DNA from: Blumeriella jaapii
Lineage: Eukaryota; Ascomycota; Leotiomycetes; Helotiales; Drepanopezizaceae
Length of the DNA: 64,000 nt
Assembly: GCA_009599575.1 (NCBI GenBank)
Contig: VWND01000076.1
Span: forward strand, 1,240,001 to 1,304,000
Reading direction: 5' to 3'
The position numbers were made by a program, and so were the translations under genes. The notes beneath the pieces are model-generated. The model saw only the letters and a program-made list of their open reading frames with translations. It made no database searches and was not told the origin of the DNA. This document shows, in pieces, positions 1 through 10,102 of this stretch. Numbering within the stretch: the stretch's first letter is position 1; every line of letters starts with the position of its first letter.

Positions 1-769
1 CACGATGATCCAACCCATGCCATTGGGAGCCATCTGTCGCCCATGTTTTGAAATCGGATGAAATTCGTCTTTGCCTGTTCAGTTACACGGTTAGCTGGCA
101 CGAGAGAAAAGAAGCCAGCTGGACTGCTCCCCTGGTGAGCATTTACATACCCCATGCGTAACGGTCGTAAGCGTCCCAAGTCAACGTAAATGCCTCCTTG
201 ACTTTCTCCCGACGCTCTAACCAGTCGACCTTGGACCCCGATTTCTCTGGTTTCTGTAACCAATTCCAACGGTCCTTCAACGGCACACTTTCCTCCCTAT
301 GACTGCTGAAGAAGCCTAGTAGCCACAAGATGGCCAGTGTAAAGAGTCCTACACTTCCCAGGACGCGTCTCCGCTTCCACATCGGCTGCTGCCTCCTCGA
401 AGCGGCGTATGAGTATGGCTTGTCCTTATACATCGGCAGATCTCCCCTTGTCTTGTCGAAGAAGCCTCCCATTCGGTCTTGCATGCTACCCAGCGCACCG
501 GCGTTTGACGACTGTGCTGTCGACCTCGCGGTCATCCCTGAAGAGCCCCAAACCCTGTTCTCCAACTCCCGTTGTGGGTCCGAGAAGGAAGAGACATTCT
601 TAGGAATGGAGAATGACATGTCTTCCACGGCCTGCCTCCCAGTCTCCAGGGCCTGCGCACTGGCGTCCCTGATCCGCTGCGAGACGTTCGCGGCAGCTTG
701 CGTTGCTGTGCCTCGGAGGATGTGGTATGCAGGCGAGCGGTGCAGGCTGAAGGGATCGCGTATGTTCAT
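1..769 (-). CDS. Class I alpha-1,2-mannosidase (GH47), 5' part, runs off left edge
   Basis: Two exons are visible on the minus strand, 769-151 and 74-1, with a 76-nt GT-AG intron (GTATGT donor) between them. They give the first 231 residues. The chosen start is the MNIRDPF methionine at 769. Seen in the sequence: a basic stretch (WKRRR) followed by a single hydrophobic segment at about residues 136-154, then the GH47 entry motif WLERREKVKEAF...YAWGKDE. Exon 2 continues with HPISKHG and PNGMGWIIV, which are hallmark GH47 residues. The N-terminal anchor with a lumenal catalytic domain is the type II topology of ER/Golgi mannosidases that trim N-glycans, and of fungal GH47 enzymes generally. The catalytic core lies outside the window, so ER-type and Golgi-type cannot be told apart. 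The family call is secure. Confidence 0.93.
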
Positions 770-1361
770 CGAAGAAGCTGGGTCATTTCTCGGGGAGCAG
801 AGGAGCAAACGCTGCACCAGAAGCAGAAGATGGACATACTTGTAGCTTTTTGGGGCTTGACTTTCTGTTGCTTTGCTAGGGGAGACTTGGCGTGCCGCTT
901 GACGCGAAGCCTTGCGCCGTGGCCGTGGTGCTCTTACAGAACAGTACTGTACTATGTACCTTACATACAGTACAACTTCAGAGAAATCCATTGTCCCACC
1001 AAACGAGTATATAAATACCTGTGCAAGGCTGTAGATCATATGGCGAGGCAGAGAACAAGCGTCTGCGATCTCTGCGACAGCTCTGACGCTGCTTAGCGAC
1101 TGTTGATTCTAGTAGACAGACTGCTGCTTGCAAGACTTTGCGGGAATTGGGGAGACGAGCTACAGTACTTTGACACAGAACAAAGTCGATTGCACTGAAG
1201 ATTGGAGACTCCACATCGTGAAGGTGAAGAAGGTATTTCCATTACATAGGTGGGGGAGAGTCTTTGCCATATACATGGTACCGACGTTGATCTGTTCATA
1301 GCCCTTCCCTCCTATTTCTGAAAACACCTTGGGATCGGAGCACAACACACCCAACCTCGTA
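770..1361. other. Intergenic, divergent promoter region of mannosidase and ATG10
   Basis: 592 bp lie between two divergent genes. There is a TACAGTACTGTA-type palindrome at about 940-957, the first of many in the window, and a TATATAAATA box-like stretch at about 1009-1018. I see no further gene. Confidence 0.6.
938..957. repeat. ACAGTACTGT palindromic motif
   Basis: An ACAGTACTGTACTATGTAC stretch upstream of the mannosidase start. It is the same motif family as at 7181-7220, 12569-12592, 17736-17756, 19636-19657 and 29300-29330. Confidence 0.6.
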
Positions 1362-2246
1362 ATGGAAATCGTCACAGCTCACCGTGACGAGTACCGCCAA
1401 TGGCCATTCCTCGACCAAGAGGAGTTTGAGCTTGCCAGTGCTTTCTTCGACCAAAAGTACGTCCGAGCAAAGCTGGGCGCTACCAGGAAAGCATTCAAGG
1501 TACGATCGCGTCGAGTCATGACCACAGGAGAGTCTTATATCGAGATCCTCCAACTGCTCCAACCCCCCGAAGACGCAGATGAGCTGTCCGTGGCCCTTTC
1601 AAGGCTCGGTGGAGGTGGTGGACTTGGCGAGAACGCGGACGCCATGATAGATGCCGAAATGAAGATGGACAGTACAGATGAAGATGGCGACGTTGTGAGT
1701 ATTGGCTCTACTCGCCTCCTAAGGAGCGATCTTGGTTCCCCTGTTGTGGCCGCCGTTGTTGATGTGGATTTCCAGGAAGCCCTCACAAAACCAGAAGCAC
1801 CCCCGCAGTACGCCCAGTATTCACACCAGCCATATGTGACCTATGAGATACACCTCCACCCGACCTACCGTGTGCCCACCCTTTGGTTCACCCTACATGA
1901 CTTGCCTATGGGTGAGCCAACTTTTGATCTGGATTCGGTCTACCGGTTTCTCGTGCCTCCCGAATACAAAAGCAATCTTCGGGCAGCAGGAGTCACAGGT
2001 GGGATCTCGGCGGCTGTAGGTTTTTGCCCTACGCAGGTCAATCGTAGCGACGCTGCTGACATTCTTCAGCCTCACCCGATTACAGACATTCCCGCTTTCT
2101 TCGTTCACCCATGCCAGACAAACGAAGCCATGGAGGGTTTCGATTGCTCTCTGGAGAATTACCTGATGGTGTGGATTGGATTGGTTGGGGGGTGCGTAGG
2201 GCTCTGGGTTCCTCCGGAAATGGCGCGAAGTGGAGGCTCAAACTGA
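1362..2246 (+). CDS. ATG10: Autophagy E2-like conjugating enzyme Atg10
   Basis: Single exon, 294 residues from the ATG at 1362. An in-frame ATG lies 11 codons upstream, but the fungal family starts close to the WPFL..EEFE motif, here at residues 14-22. Seen in the sequence: a central beta-strand motif YEIHLHPTYRVPTLWF (about 161-176) and the active-site block FFVHPCQT with the candidate catalytic Cys at residue 251, then WIGLVGG...WVPPEM. These match the Atg3/Atg10 family. Known role: Atg10 accepts Atg12 from Atg7 and conjugates it to Atg5, forming the complex that promotes Atg8 lipidation at the phagophore. A Gly-rich acidic insert (about 83-112) separates the N-terminal helix from the core. 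I see no intron or frame break. Confidence 0.9.
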   Translation: MEIVTAHRDEYRQWPFLDQEEFELASAFFDQKYVRAKLGATRKAFKVRSRRVMTTGESYIEILQLLQPPEDADELSVALSRLGGGGGLGENADAMIDAEMKMDSTDEDGDVVSIGSTRLLRSDLGSPVVAAVVDVDFQEALTKPEAPPQYAQYSHQPYVTYEIHLHPTYRVPTLWFTLHDLPMGEPTFDLDSVYRFLVPPEYKSNLRAAGVTGGISAAVGFCPTQVNRSDAADILQPHPITDIPAFFVHPCQTNEAMEGFDCSLENYLMVWIGLVGGCVGLWVPPEMARSGGSN

Positions 2247-2453
2247 CCTCGACTTAAACTCTGGTCCCTGCATTTGTCAGCGTAATGGCAATACATCGTC
2301 ACAAGAAGTATACCATGGGTCGCAAATCACGCTTGAATGTGGATCGATTTTCTTCCACGCTTGGTATAAACTTTTGGGCCAAATCGCGGATGTCGCAAAA
2401 TCTCTTCGTCCAACTCCGAACGCCTCAGAGAGAACAGTGAAAGCTGGGCATGT

Positions 2454-3187
2454 CTAGTCGTCATCGCCACTGTCCTCGTCCATTGCAACATCTCCATCAC
2501 TATCCTCCTCCGGCTCGCTGTCCTCGTCTCGTCTTCTTTTTTGACCTGCCACACTCGTTGTAGGGCTTCTCGCATCCTCCATAGATTGATCCACAGCAGC
2601 AGCGGGTGGCGGTTTCAAGGTTCCTCCGGTGACTGGTGCGCTCGAGGCAGCCGGGGGACCATCGAACACGCTTTTTTGTAGTTCTGTAGATGTGACCTCC
2701 CCTGCAGCCGCAGAAGGCATGCGGAATGTGCCATCTAGCTTCGCGATGATGTCCGACTTTGACTTGGCGTATTGAATTTGCTGTAAGACGTGTTAGTGTA
2801 AGAACTTGGGAGTATTGCGTGAACGTACGATTGGCCTTCCAAAAAGCTCGAACCCTTGCAAAGCCCTCATAGCCTGGGTTGCAGTCTGTACGTCTCGGTA
2901 GACAATATGCGCCTGGCCACGCATCTTCATGGTCTTGAGAGCTACGACATCGAGAACCGGGCCATAGGTAGAGAAGAGCATATAGAGAGCGACTCGCAAG
3001 TCCGGCTTCTGAATCTTTGAGGAAGGGATATTGGTGACATATAGAGATTGGTTCGGTGCGTATGAAGGGATGTTGCCAATGGGCTTGCGCACGGCATTCG
3101 ATTGCCCTGGGGCCTGTCCTTCCTACAGCTCAAAGTCAATATCTCTGAAGCAGGAGGCGAGGGATGTATACATACAACGCGTGCCAT
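2454..3187 (-). CDS. U2 snRNP B''/U1A-type RNA-binding protein, single RRM
   Basis: Three exons: 3187-3176 (only 4 codons, MARV), 3122-2829 and 2780-2454, giving 210 residues. The RRM begins at LYVTNIPSSKI. It contains LYMLFSTYGPVLDVVALKTMKMRGQAHIVY, closely matching U2B''/U1A, and ends with GRPIQIQYAKSKSDIIAKLDGTF across the second intron. In the spliceosome this protein binds U2 snRNA stem-loop IV (or U1 stem-loop II). The C-terminal third has no second RRM. It is a Pro/Ala linker followed by a KRRR plus acidic Glu/Asp tail. The gene is divergent from ARPC1 with about 250 bp between starts. The tiny first exon is supported by the phase and the donor GTATGT. Confidence 0.9.
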
Positions 3188-3440
3188 CCTCCCTTCACTT
3201 TCGGTCTCCAGGGGCAGTTCTTGGTGGGGTTGAGGTGATGAGATATCTTTTGAGATGCCCAAATTAAGCTTCACAACACTAGCGTGGCTACTTCTTTGGC
3301 CTTGAACCTCAGGAACCAAATTTACCCCACCAGGTCATCAGCCTCGTCTGCCACTATTTCACTCTTCCTTTCAACAACAACAACAACGATATCTATCGGT
3401 AGTAGAGAGCTCCTCCTACCAACCACAGCAAACCGTCACT

Positions 3441-4631
3441 ATGGCCGCCCCAGAAGTGCACCATCTTTTCCATCACCCAATCGCTGACCACTCTTTTTCT
3501 GCCGACAAGCAGACATTGGCGGTAGCTCGGGATACCAGTGTCGAGCTCTACGGCCGTGCAGGTGCTGGTTTCAAACTCAAAGATGAGCTGAAGGGACACG
3601 ATAAGACCGTCACCGGTGTGGATATCGCGTTGGAGAGTGGTAGAATTGTCACTTGCTCGCAAGGTGCGGAATGAGATCCCTCGCTATAGCTCGCTATGCT
3701 GACTTCTGGAAAGACCGAAATGCCTTGGTCTGGGAGCCCTCGCCAACTGGCTACAAGCCGACCCTCGTTCTGCTCCGTATCAACCGTGCTGCTACATTCG
3801 TGCGATGGTCCCCCTCGGAGACCAAGTTTGCCGTAGGCTCCGGTGCAAGAGTCATCGCTGTATGTTATTTCGAAGAAGAGAACGACTGGTGGGTGTCCAA
3901 GCATATTAAGAAGCCCATCCGGAGCACCATCACTACTGTGGCATGGCATCCGAACTCTGTTCTACTGGCAGCTGGCTCGACAGACGCCCACGCGAGAGTA
4001 TTCTCGAGCTTCGTCAAAGGTGTAGATGCTAGGCCGGAGCCAGGAGTTTGGGGTGAAAGACTACCTTTCAACACTGTCTGCGGGGAATATCTCAATAATT
4101 CGGCGGGATGGGTCCATGCTGTCTCTTTCTCGCCCAGTGGAGATGCTCTTGCCTTTGCTGCCCATGATAGCAGCATCACTGTCGTCTACCCAAGCGGCGC
4201 AGACCAGCCTCCAAAAGCAGTAGTCAGCGTCAGCACTCAGCTTCTGCCCTTCATGAGTCTCATCTGGAATGGGGAAAGTGAAATCATCGCTGCAGGCTAT
4301 GACTGCGAGGCATACCGATTCAAGGGTCACGAGGTGGTTGGCAACTTACAGGGTCCTTGGAATCGAAAGGAAGACCTGGACTAGGAGATGCGAGGGAAGA
4401 GTCAGCCTTCAACATGTTCAAGCAAATGGACTTGAAAGGAAAGACTACGGATGATACCAAGCTGAAGACAGTTCATCAAAACACCATCAGCACTATACGT
4501 GTCTACGAGGGATCTGGTGGTGCTGTGCGAAAGTTCAGCAGTAAGTGCCCACAACTTTCTATGTTCTGGAAGCTTGCTAACTCTTTCTAGCGAGTGGCGT
4601 TGATGGAAGAATTGTCATCTGGAACGCTTAG
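3441..4631 (+). CDS. ARC40: Arp2/3 complex subunit 1 (ARPC1/Arc40), WD-repeat; one-base frame break
   Basis: Exons 3441-3663, 3714-4540 and 4591-4631. Seen: WD40-repeat text throughout, for example DRNALVWEPSPTGYKP, STITTVAWHPNSVLLAAGS and WVHAVSFSPSGDALAFAAHDS, then EIIAAGYDCEAYRF, MFKQMDLKGK and the terminal FSTSGVDGRIVIWNA. The order and wording are those of ARPC1, the WD subunit of the actin-nucleating Arp2/3 complex at cortical patches. The frame fails at about 4333. One extra base after GAG (4331-4333) restores the conserved text GWQLTGSLESKG and joins the two reading frames, giving 363 residues. No intron of plausible size can do this, because the only GT-AG pair is 26 nt. I treat it as an indel artefact rather than a pseudogene. 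Confidence 0.92.
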
Positions 4632-4957
4632 AGCTAGCTTAAATCAAAGTATCAAGGCATTTTATGTCTTGCTCATTGTTGCTTCCGGAGAGCCCTCCGT
4701 TGAACCCCTATCTCTGATTCCCGATTTCCGTTTCATCTTTCAGGCAATTTCTATCATGGTCCAGCATTGGTCTTTGAGTGTTAGAGTACTTAAAAAAGCG
4801 CTCGTCCCCCTCCACCGAGAGTGTCATTCCATCCACAGAAATTTCAACCCCTCATACCATACTGCTCAGAGACACCCAAAAAACCGGCTTGCAAAGGCGG
4901 CTCACACATTACAGGATGTACAGAAATGATCTAGTCTCAAGCCATCGCAGTGCGCTC
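4632..4957. other. Intergenic or 5' leader
   Basis: 326 bp between ARPC1 and the next gene. The downstream frame stays open back to about 4778, so the true start of that gene could lie here. No other signal was seen. Confidence 0.4.
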
Positions 4958-6282
4958 ATGCAAGATGTAAAACCCCCATCTCCAGCAAGTGCAACTCGAA
5001 ATACTTTTGATGGTCTTTGTCAAGGCTTCAACTCCCTATCCCGCCTTGAGCAACATGGTGGTAACAAGCGACTTGGTCACCTCCCTCCGATATACTGCTT
5101 CCCTCATCCGTCGAGAATTTGCGCTACCTTACCAGCAGTGGGAATACAGACCGACAGCGTCTCGTGTCCAAATGCGTTCGGGTTCAGAAGTGTTACGCCG
5201 GAGGACATTGAAATGTTGAGCCCACGCCCATCCAAAGGAGAGAGTCATCAGACGCAACCAGCAGCAGCTATAAATCCTAACTCTGCCTGCTCCTGTACTG
5301 GAGATGAGAGAAGGATCGAACGTTCGTCGCCCGCCTCACATACAACTGCCGCTATTGATGTCGGTTGTTCATATGCTCGCGTGCCTATCAACGATCTTCT
5401 GAACCAGCCCCTTACACCTCCATATCAGTGGAGCCATCAAAAAGGTGCAAACCCGTCTTCAGCCGTCAACAACGACTCAGGCGGTACCGATCACCCCATG
5501 ACAGCCTCAGCCACCTCTTCACTCCGCTCACCAAGCCCTACAAGTTCAGACAGCACCATCCGACCTCCCTTCACCAACATCTCCGAGGAGCGCGGCATCC
5601 TACTCAACGCCCTGTACAATATCTGCATGGATTCAACAGCCTCCTACGTGAGCACGCTCGCCCATAACTCACGTCACTGGAACAGCCACCTTCGCTGTGC
5701 CCGCGCCCGCTACCATCCCTACTCGCCTCGTCGCCACGGCCGTTCACACACTAGGTCGGCTGATGCCAGGCCTGCTACTCTCATGGACAATATCTCATTG
5801 ATCAGTACGCACATCTGGCGTAGAGCGCGGGGAGACGAGATGGCGCCGCACAGAGCGGAGGCGGATGCTGTGGGGGTTATGCGGGATCTGTATGCGTGGA
5901 GCGAGGTTGTTGCGACAGGGCTGGAGAGCGAGGGGATCGACATTGGGGATGAGGAAGATGGCGATCTGGGCATGAAGGTCGGGAGAGCGGCGAAGAAACT
6001 TTGTCAGGTGCGTTTTCTCCCCTTCTGTTCCGTTCTGCTAGGATTCTGCTCTCAGCGGCTCTGGCCGTACGAGAAGTGTTTCGACGACTCTGCCCTTGAA
6101 TTCTTTCTTCTTTGGAGGCGAGAAATTTGCTAACCGTACTACAGTGGCTGGGCGATCGAGGAGCTTGGGAGGAGTGCCGTGTCATCACTGGCGACTTGCG
6201 TGATCTGAGTGGGAGAGATAATGCTCGGGCACGGATCAGTGAGGTTGACGAGGAGAGTGATGGGTCTGGAAACATCTGTTGA
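4958..6282 (+). CDS. Unrecognised, conserved-looking fungal protein
   Basis: Exon 1 ends at 6007 (donor GTGCGT) and exon 2 is 6145-6282. This gives 395 residues if translation starts at the ATG at 4958 (MQDVKPPSPASAT). In-frame ATGs at 4778 and 4916 are alternatives. Seen: a long Ser/Thr/Pro-rich disordered N-terminal half, then a more structured segment from PPFTNISEERGILLNALYN through the acidic GIDIGDEEDGDLGMKVGRAAKKLCQ, continuing across the intron as WLGDRGAWEECRVITGDL. I recognise no catalytic motif, membrane segment or signal peptide. The open frame and the in-phase intron support a real gene. The function is unknown. Confidence 0.6.
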
Positions 6283-7780
6283 GCGTCTGGATGTAGGTTT
6301 GATTTGATGGGAAGCTTGTGAAGCACACCGCAATAGCCACCGCAAATCACTTTGTAGTGATAGGTAGATCAATTTTCTCGAGGGAATGATTGAAATTCTG
6401 GGAGTCTTTATGTCACATGGATCTGGATAGCACTGCGCAATAGGAAAGTATGGCTCCATACCTATCTTTGACACTCGCCCTATTCCAAGCTGACGCTATC
6501 ATGCTGATAAGGATAGCATGATATCTCTACAAGGGTGTTTTGCCCTCGTTTAAACAATTCAAGTCACTGGTTACACAAGGTACAGTATATGTTGTGAATG
6601 CCAACCCCATGAGATTACACAACGGGCAGCGTTGACATCTCTTGACACCACAAAACAGCGACCTGAAGTAGATTTTTCTACTCCGCACTCACGAGGAACA
6701 TAATGCTCACGAAAGCGCTGACATCCGCTCGCCAGCCGCACAAGAGCAGTGCACCTACCGAGCCGCAACGTCTTCACAGCCTCGAGCTCCTCATGGGCCA
6801 CTACGGCACAGCAACAGCAACAACAACTGCACCACGTCAAGCGGTCCAGGGAAAGCAAGCTTGCCAGCCAAAGTCCGCGCCCATGGCGAAGCCAGCAAGA
6901 AAGAGGGCCTCTCGCCCGCCGCCCTTAGTTGCGTATCGCCGCTGAGCCCGCCGGCGTCGACTGCCTGGTGGACACCTACAGATGCAGTACTTCAAGCCCT
7001 TGCGCGTCCTCGGAGATATCGCCCTGTCGAAGACGCTCGTGACGCGGACGGGCGTCGAGGTCAGGTGATGTAAGTGAATTGCCTCCAAGGTGCTGTGATG
7101 GACTTGAGGTTGAAGAAAGGAATTATTAATATGAATCTATAAATCTGTGTACTGAGATCGTTGGGAAATGTACACGTACATACTACAGTACTGTATAGTA
7201 CAGTGCTGTACTGTACGTACACTGCATTGACACCACGGCGCTAGTATACTGTTTTGTAAACAGTTCTCTGCATCACAGCTACTGTAGATTCTATTATGTA
7301 GGTATTTATCTGTACATAGACAGACATCCTTATGTGTAGATCGGCATGATACCACGCAATGAGCGAAAGACTTAGCCATGACCAACTCTCCCTACTGCCT
7401 CTTTGGATGGATTGTCTACTCGGGATGCTTGATAACTGTTTTTGCTTTGTTCGTCTCTTTTGATCTGCCTTTGTTACCAGGTCTTTTGCCTTTCCCTTCT
7501 GCCGGGACTTGGTTCGATCTAGCGGATGAGGGGCATCCTGCAAGTAATGCACCATCCCTGCCCATCGCCCACGTGGATTGGAATCGCTATATAATCTTTT
7601 TACCTTTCCCAATCCAAATGTGTGCATGCAAAATTCACTCTGCGCGTCACCTGCTGTTGTACAGTACCGCATCCGAGGACGAAGCGAGCTGCAGAGCTGT
7701 CTCAACGGTGTAACTAGCGAGCAAGCATGAGATGAACATGAAAGTTCGGTATCGATTCTCTCGTCCTCGAGCATAAAAGC
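6283..7780. other. Intergenic, 1.5 kb
   Basis: No convincing gene. Short open frames at 6700-7080 are Ala/Pro/Arg-rich and look like chance. There is a dense cluster of TACAGTACTGTA and TGTACGTAC-type palindromes at 7181-7225. Confidence 0.55.
7181..7222. repeat. Cluster of CAGTACTGTA palindromes
   Basis: Tandem and inverted TACAGTACTGTA / CAGTGCTGTACTGTACGTAC units over about 40 bp in the spacer upstream of the flavin monooxygenase. Confidence 0.65.
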
Positions 7781-9493
7781 ATGGCTCCGATCAAATCAGT
7801 TGCAATCGTCGGGGCTGGTCCCGCCGGGGCCATCACAGTTGATGCTCTTGCCCAGGAGCGAGCATTCGATACGATTCGAGTATTCGAGAGGAGGGAAAAG
7901 GCTGGAGGATGCTGGTAGACTACCGCTTCCAAAGTGCGAACTATACATCTAAAGTGGCGATACAGGATCTCCGACCCAGCAGATCATGTTCAGCAGTACC
8001 CCGATCTGGAGAAGCTAGCGAATCGCACTCCGGACGAGACTCTCGCAATTCCGCCGAATCTTCCCACTACTACGCCTCACAGTACTCAGTATCGGTTCTC
8101 GGAGACGTCGATCTATCCTACGCTGGAGACGAATATAGATGCGTCAGCAATGTCTTTTTCCCAAGAACCATTTCCCGAAGAGAGGTCCGCCTTGAATATC
8201 CAAAGGCATGGAGTCGAGTCCCCCTTCCGGCATTGGAAAGCGGTGGAAGGCTATCTTCAGCGTCTACTGGACAGAAACGGATACCAGGACTTCGTGACGT
8301 ACAACACGACTGTAGAGCTGGTACACAAGGACGAGCAGAGTGGGAAATGGGTGCTTACTCTGAGACAACCACTCGAGAACGGGAACGAGGACAAGTGGTG
8401 GACCGAGTCGTTCGACGCTGTCGTTGTGGCTTCTGGACATTACACGGTTCCATTCATCCCGTACACCCCTGGCTTGGCCGAACTCGCTCGAGACTTTCCT
8501 GGGGTGATGGAACACAGCAAGGCATGGAGGGACCCAGAAAAATACCGCGGAAAGCGAACCGTCATCGTCGGAGCCAGCATCTCCGGACCAGACATAGCCC
8601 ATGCAATAGCCGACATCGCCGAGGTGCCTCTCAATTGCGTCGTGCGTGGTAAATGTGAGTAGCCTCCCGGGTTGAGCGCACGTTTTTGGGAAAAATCCAA
8701 GCTCATCACTCTCCAGACCATCCATACTTCTTCGACTACGCATTCCAGCACCCCAACATCCTGCGCCGGCCACCCATCACGCACATCACCTCCCAGCGCG
8801 AGACCAACGAACGCACGGTCTACTTCGAAGACGGTACGCACCTGAAAGACGTAGACCACATCATTTTCGGCACCGGGTAAGTCAACAACACCGCCTCTCG
8901 CCTACGGCACCTCCTCCCTGCGTAGCCCCTATTTTAAGCGAGCCCGCAGATACTCCTGGACCCTCCACTTTCTCCCCGAACTGGCCTCGAGCATCCGCAA
9001 CAACCGCCTCCCGCACCTCTACCAACACGTCTTCTGGCAGCAGGACCCCACGCTCTGCTTCGTCGGCGCCGTCGCCGCCGGCTTCACCTTCAAGGTCTTC
9101 GAGTGGCAAGCCGTGCTCGCCGGCCGCTTCCTCGCCGGCCGCGTCGCGCTGCCGCCCCTCGCCGTCCAGCAGCAGTGGGAGGCGGATCGCGTCGCGCGCA
9201 AGGGCGACGGCGTGCCCTTCTCGGCCCTGTATCCCGATTTCGAGGAGTACTTCGAGGACGTGAGGAAGATGGCGGGCGAGCCGACCGCGGACGGGAGGGG
9301 CCGGCCGTTGCCGAGATTCGACCCCTCGTGGAGGGAGGCTTTCGACCGCGCGCATCTGAAGCGCATCGAGATGTGGAAGAGGGCCAACCAAGAGGCCAGA
9401 GAGAGGATCCGCCGCGAGGAGGGCGAGGGGAGAGTGCTGTTCGGGGAGGAGGTCCAGAAGGTCGTCGACCTCCTGACTCCTAGTTCGAGCTAG
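7781..9493 (+). CDS. Flavin-containing monooxygenase (FMO-type)
   Basis: Four exons: 7781-7914, 7966-8654, 8717-8876 and 8950-9493. All junctions are in phase, giving 508 residues. Seen: an N-terminal FAD-binding motif VAIVGAGPAGA (about residues 7-17) followed by FERREKAGGCW, an FMO-like HW..VEGYLQRLL region, VVVASGHYTVPFIP, a second dinucleotide fold VIVGASISGPDIA (NADPH side), and DHIIFGTGY near the C-terminal third. This is the domain order of FMO/GS-OX monooxygenases, which use NADPH and O2 to oxidise N or S atoms. The substrate is unknown. The next gene is an amino-acid permease in convergent orientation, but no functional link is shown. The last exon is markedly GC-rich. Confidence 0.9.
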
Positions 9494-10102
9494 ACTTGTT
9501 TTACAGCAACGTGCCACGCTTCGCAGAAGTCTAGTATGTATGTATGTATGTACTGTATAACAACGACGATGATATAACCCCAAAGAAGACGATCGTATAT
9601 CGCTACGATCTGTAAGGAGATTAGCACTATGTAGTACTCGGCTCCGCAGAAAATCGTCTCTCCATCCGGTTTTACCATCTCGCCGCCTTTGAATCTATGC
9701 GTCCCCACGCATCTCCGCAAGGACAACTGGATGGAGAAATTGCCCTCCCCCCCCCCCTAACCCACTTCTGCTCACACGCTTTTATGTAGAGACAGCACGA
9801 GCCTCGGGGGACGAGGAGGGTGGACCACTTGGGAACTGGGATTGATGCAATGCTTTGTGTTCAGATCTTGATTCGTGATTTCATAACCGCTGCGTAAATA
9901 AATGTCATTCCATGCCACCCCCCCTTCCCGTTGTACGCCAACGCTATCATGGCCGACCAAAAACTCCAGAGTTTCTCTGCCCAAAAAAAACCAAAAAAAA
10001 AACCAAGAAAGAAAAATCCAAAAAGGTCAACCGGTGAAATCCTGGAAAGATGGGTAAGAAACCACAACAGCGCCAAAGACTCCGTGACAACCCCCCCAAA
10101 AA
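9494..10102. other. Convergent intergenic spacer
   Basis: About 610 bp between two convergent 3' ends. It holds a TATG(TATG)n run with TACTGTA at about 9535-9556, an 11-bp poly-C tract at 9747-9757 and A-rich stretches at about 9980-10025. No gene. Confidence 0.55.

Noticed and set aside
7505..7530. tRNA T-arm-like GGTTCGATC
   Set aside because: No cloverleaf can be completed around it. No tRNA gene is supported.
7378..7713. Possible small membrane protein before the flavin monooxygenase
   Set aside because: A short hydrophobic N-terminus only, no conserved text, and it lies among palindromic repeats.
8882..9583. Long minus-strand frames opposite the flavin monooxygenase and P450 (also 20779-21774)
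   Set aside because: These are GC-rich antisense shadows of well-supported exons.
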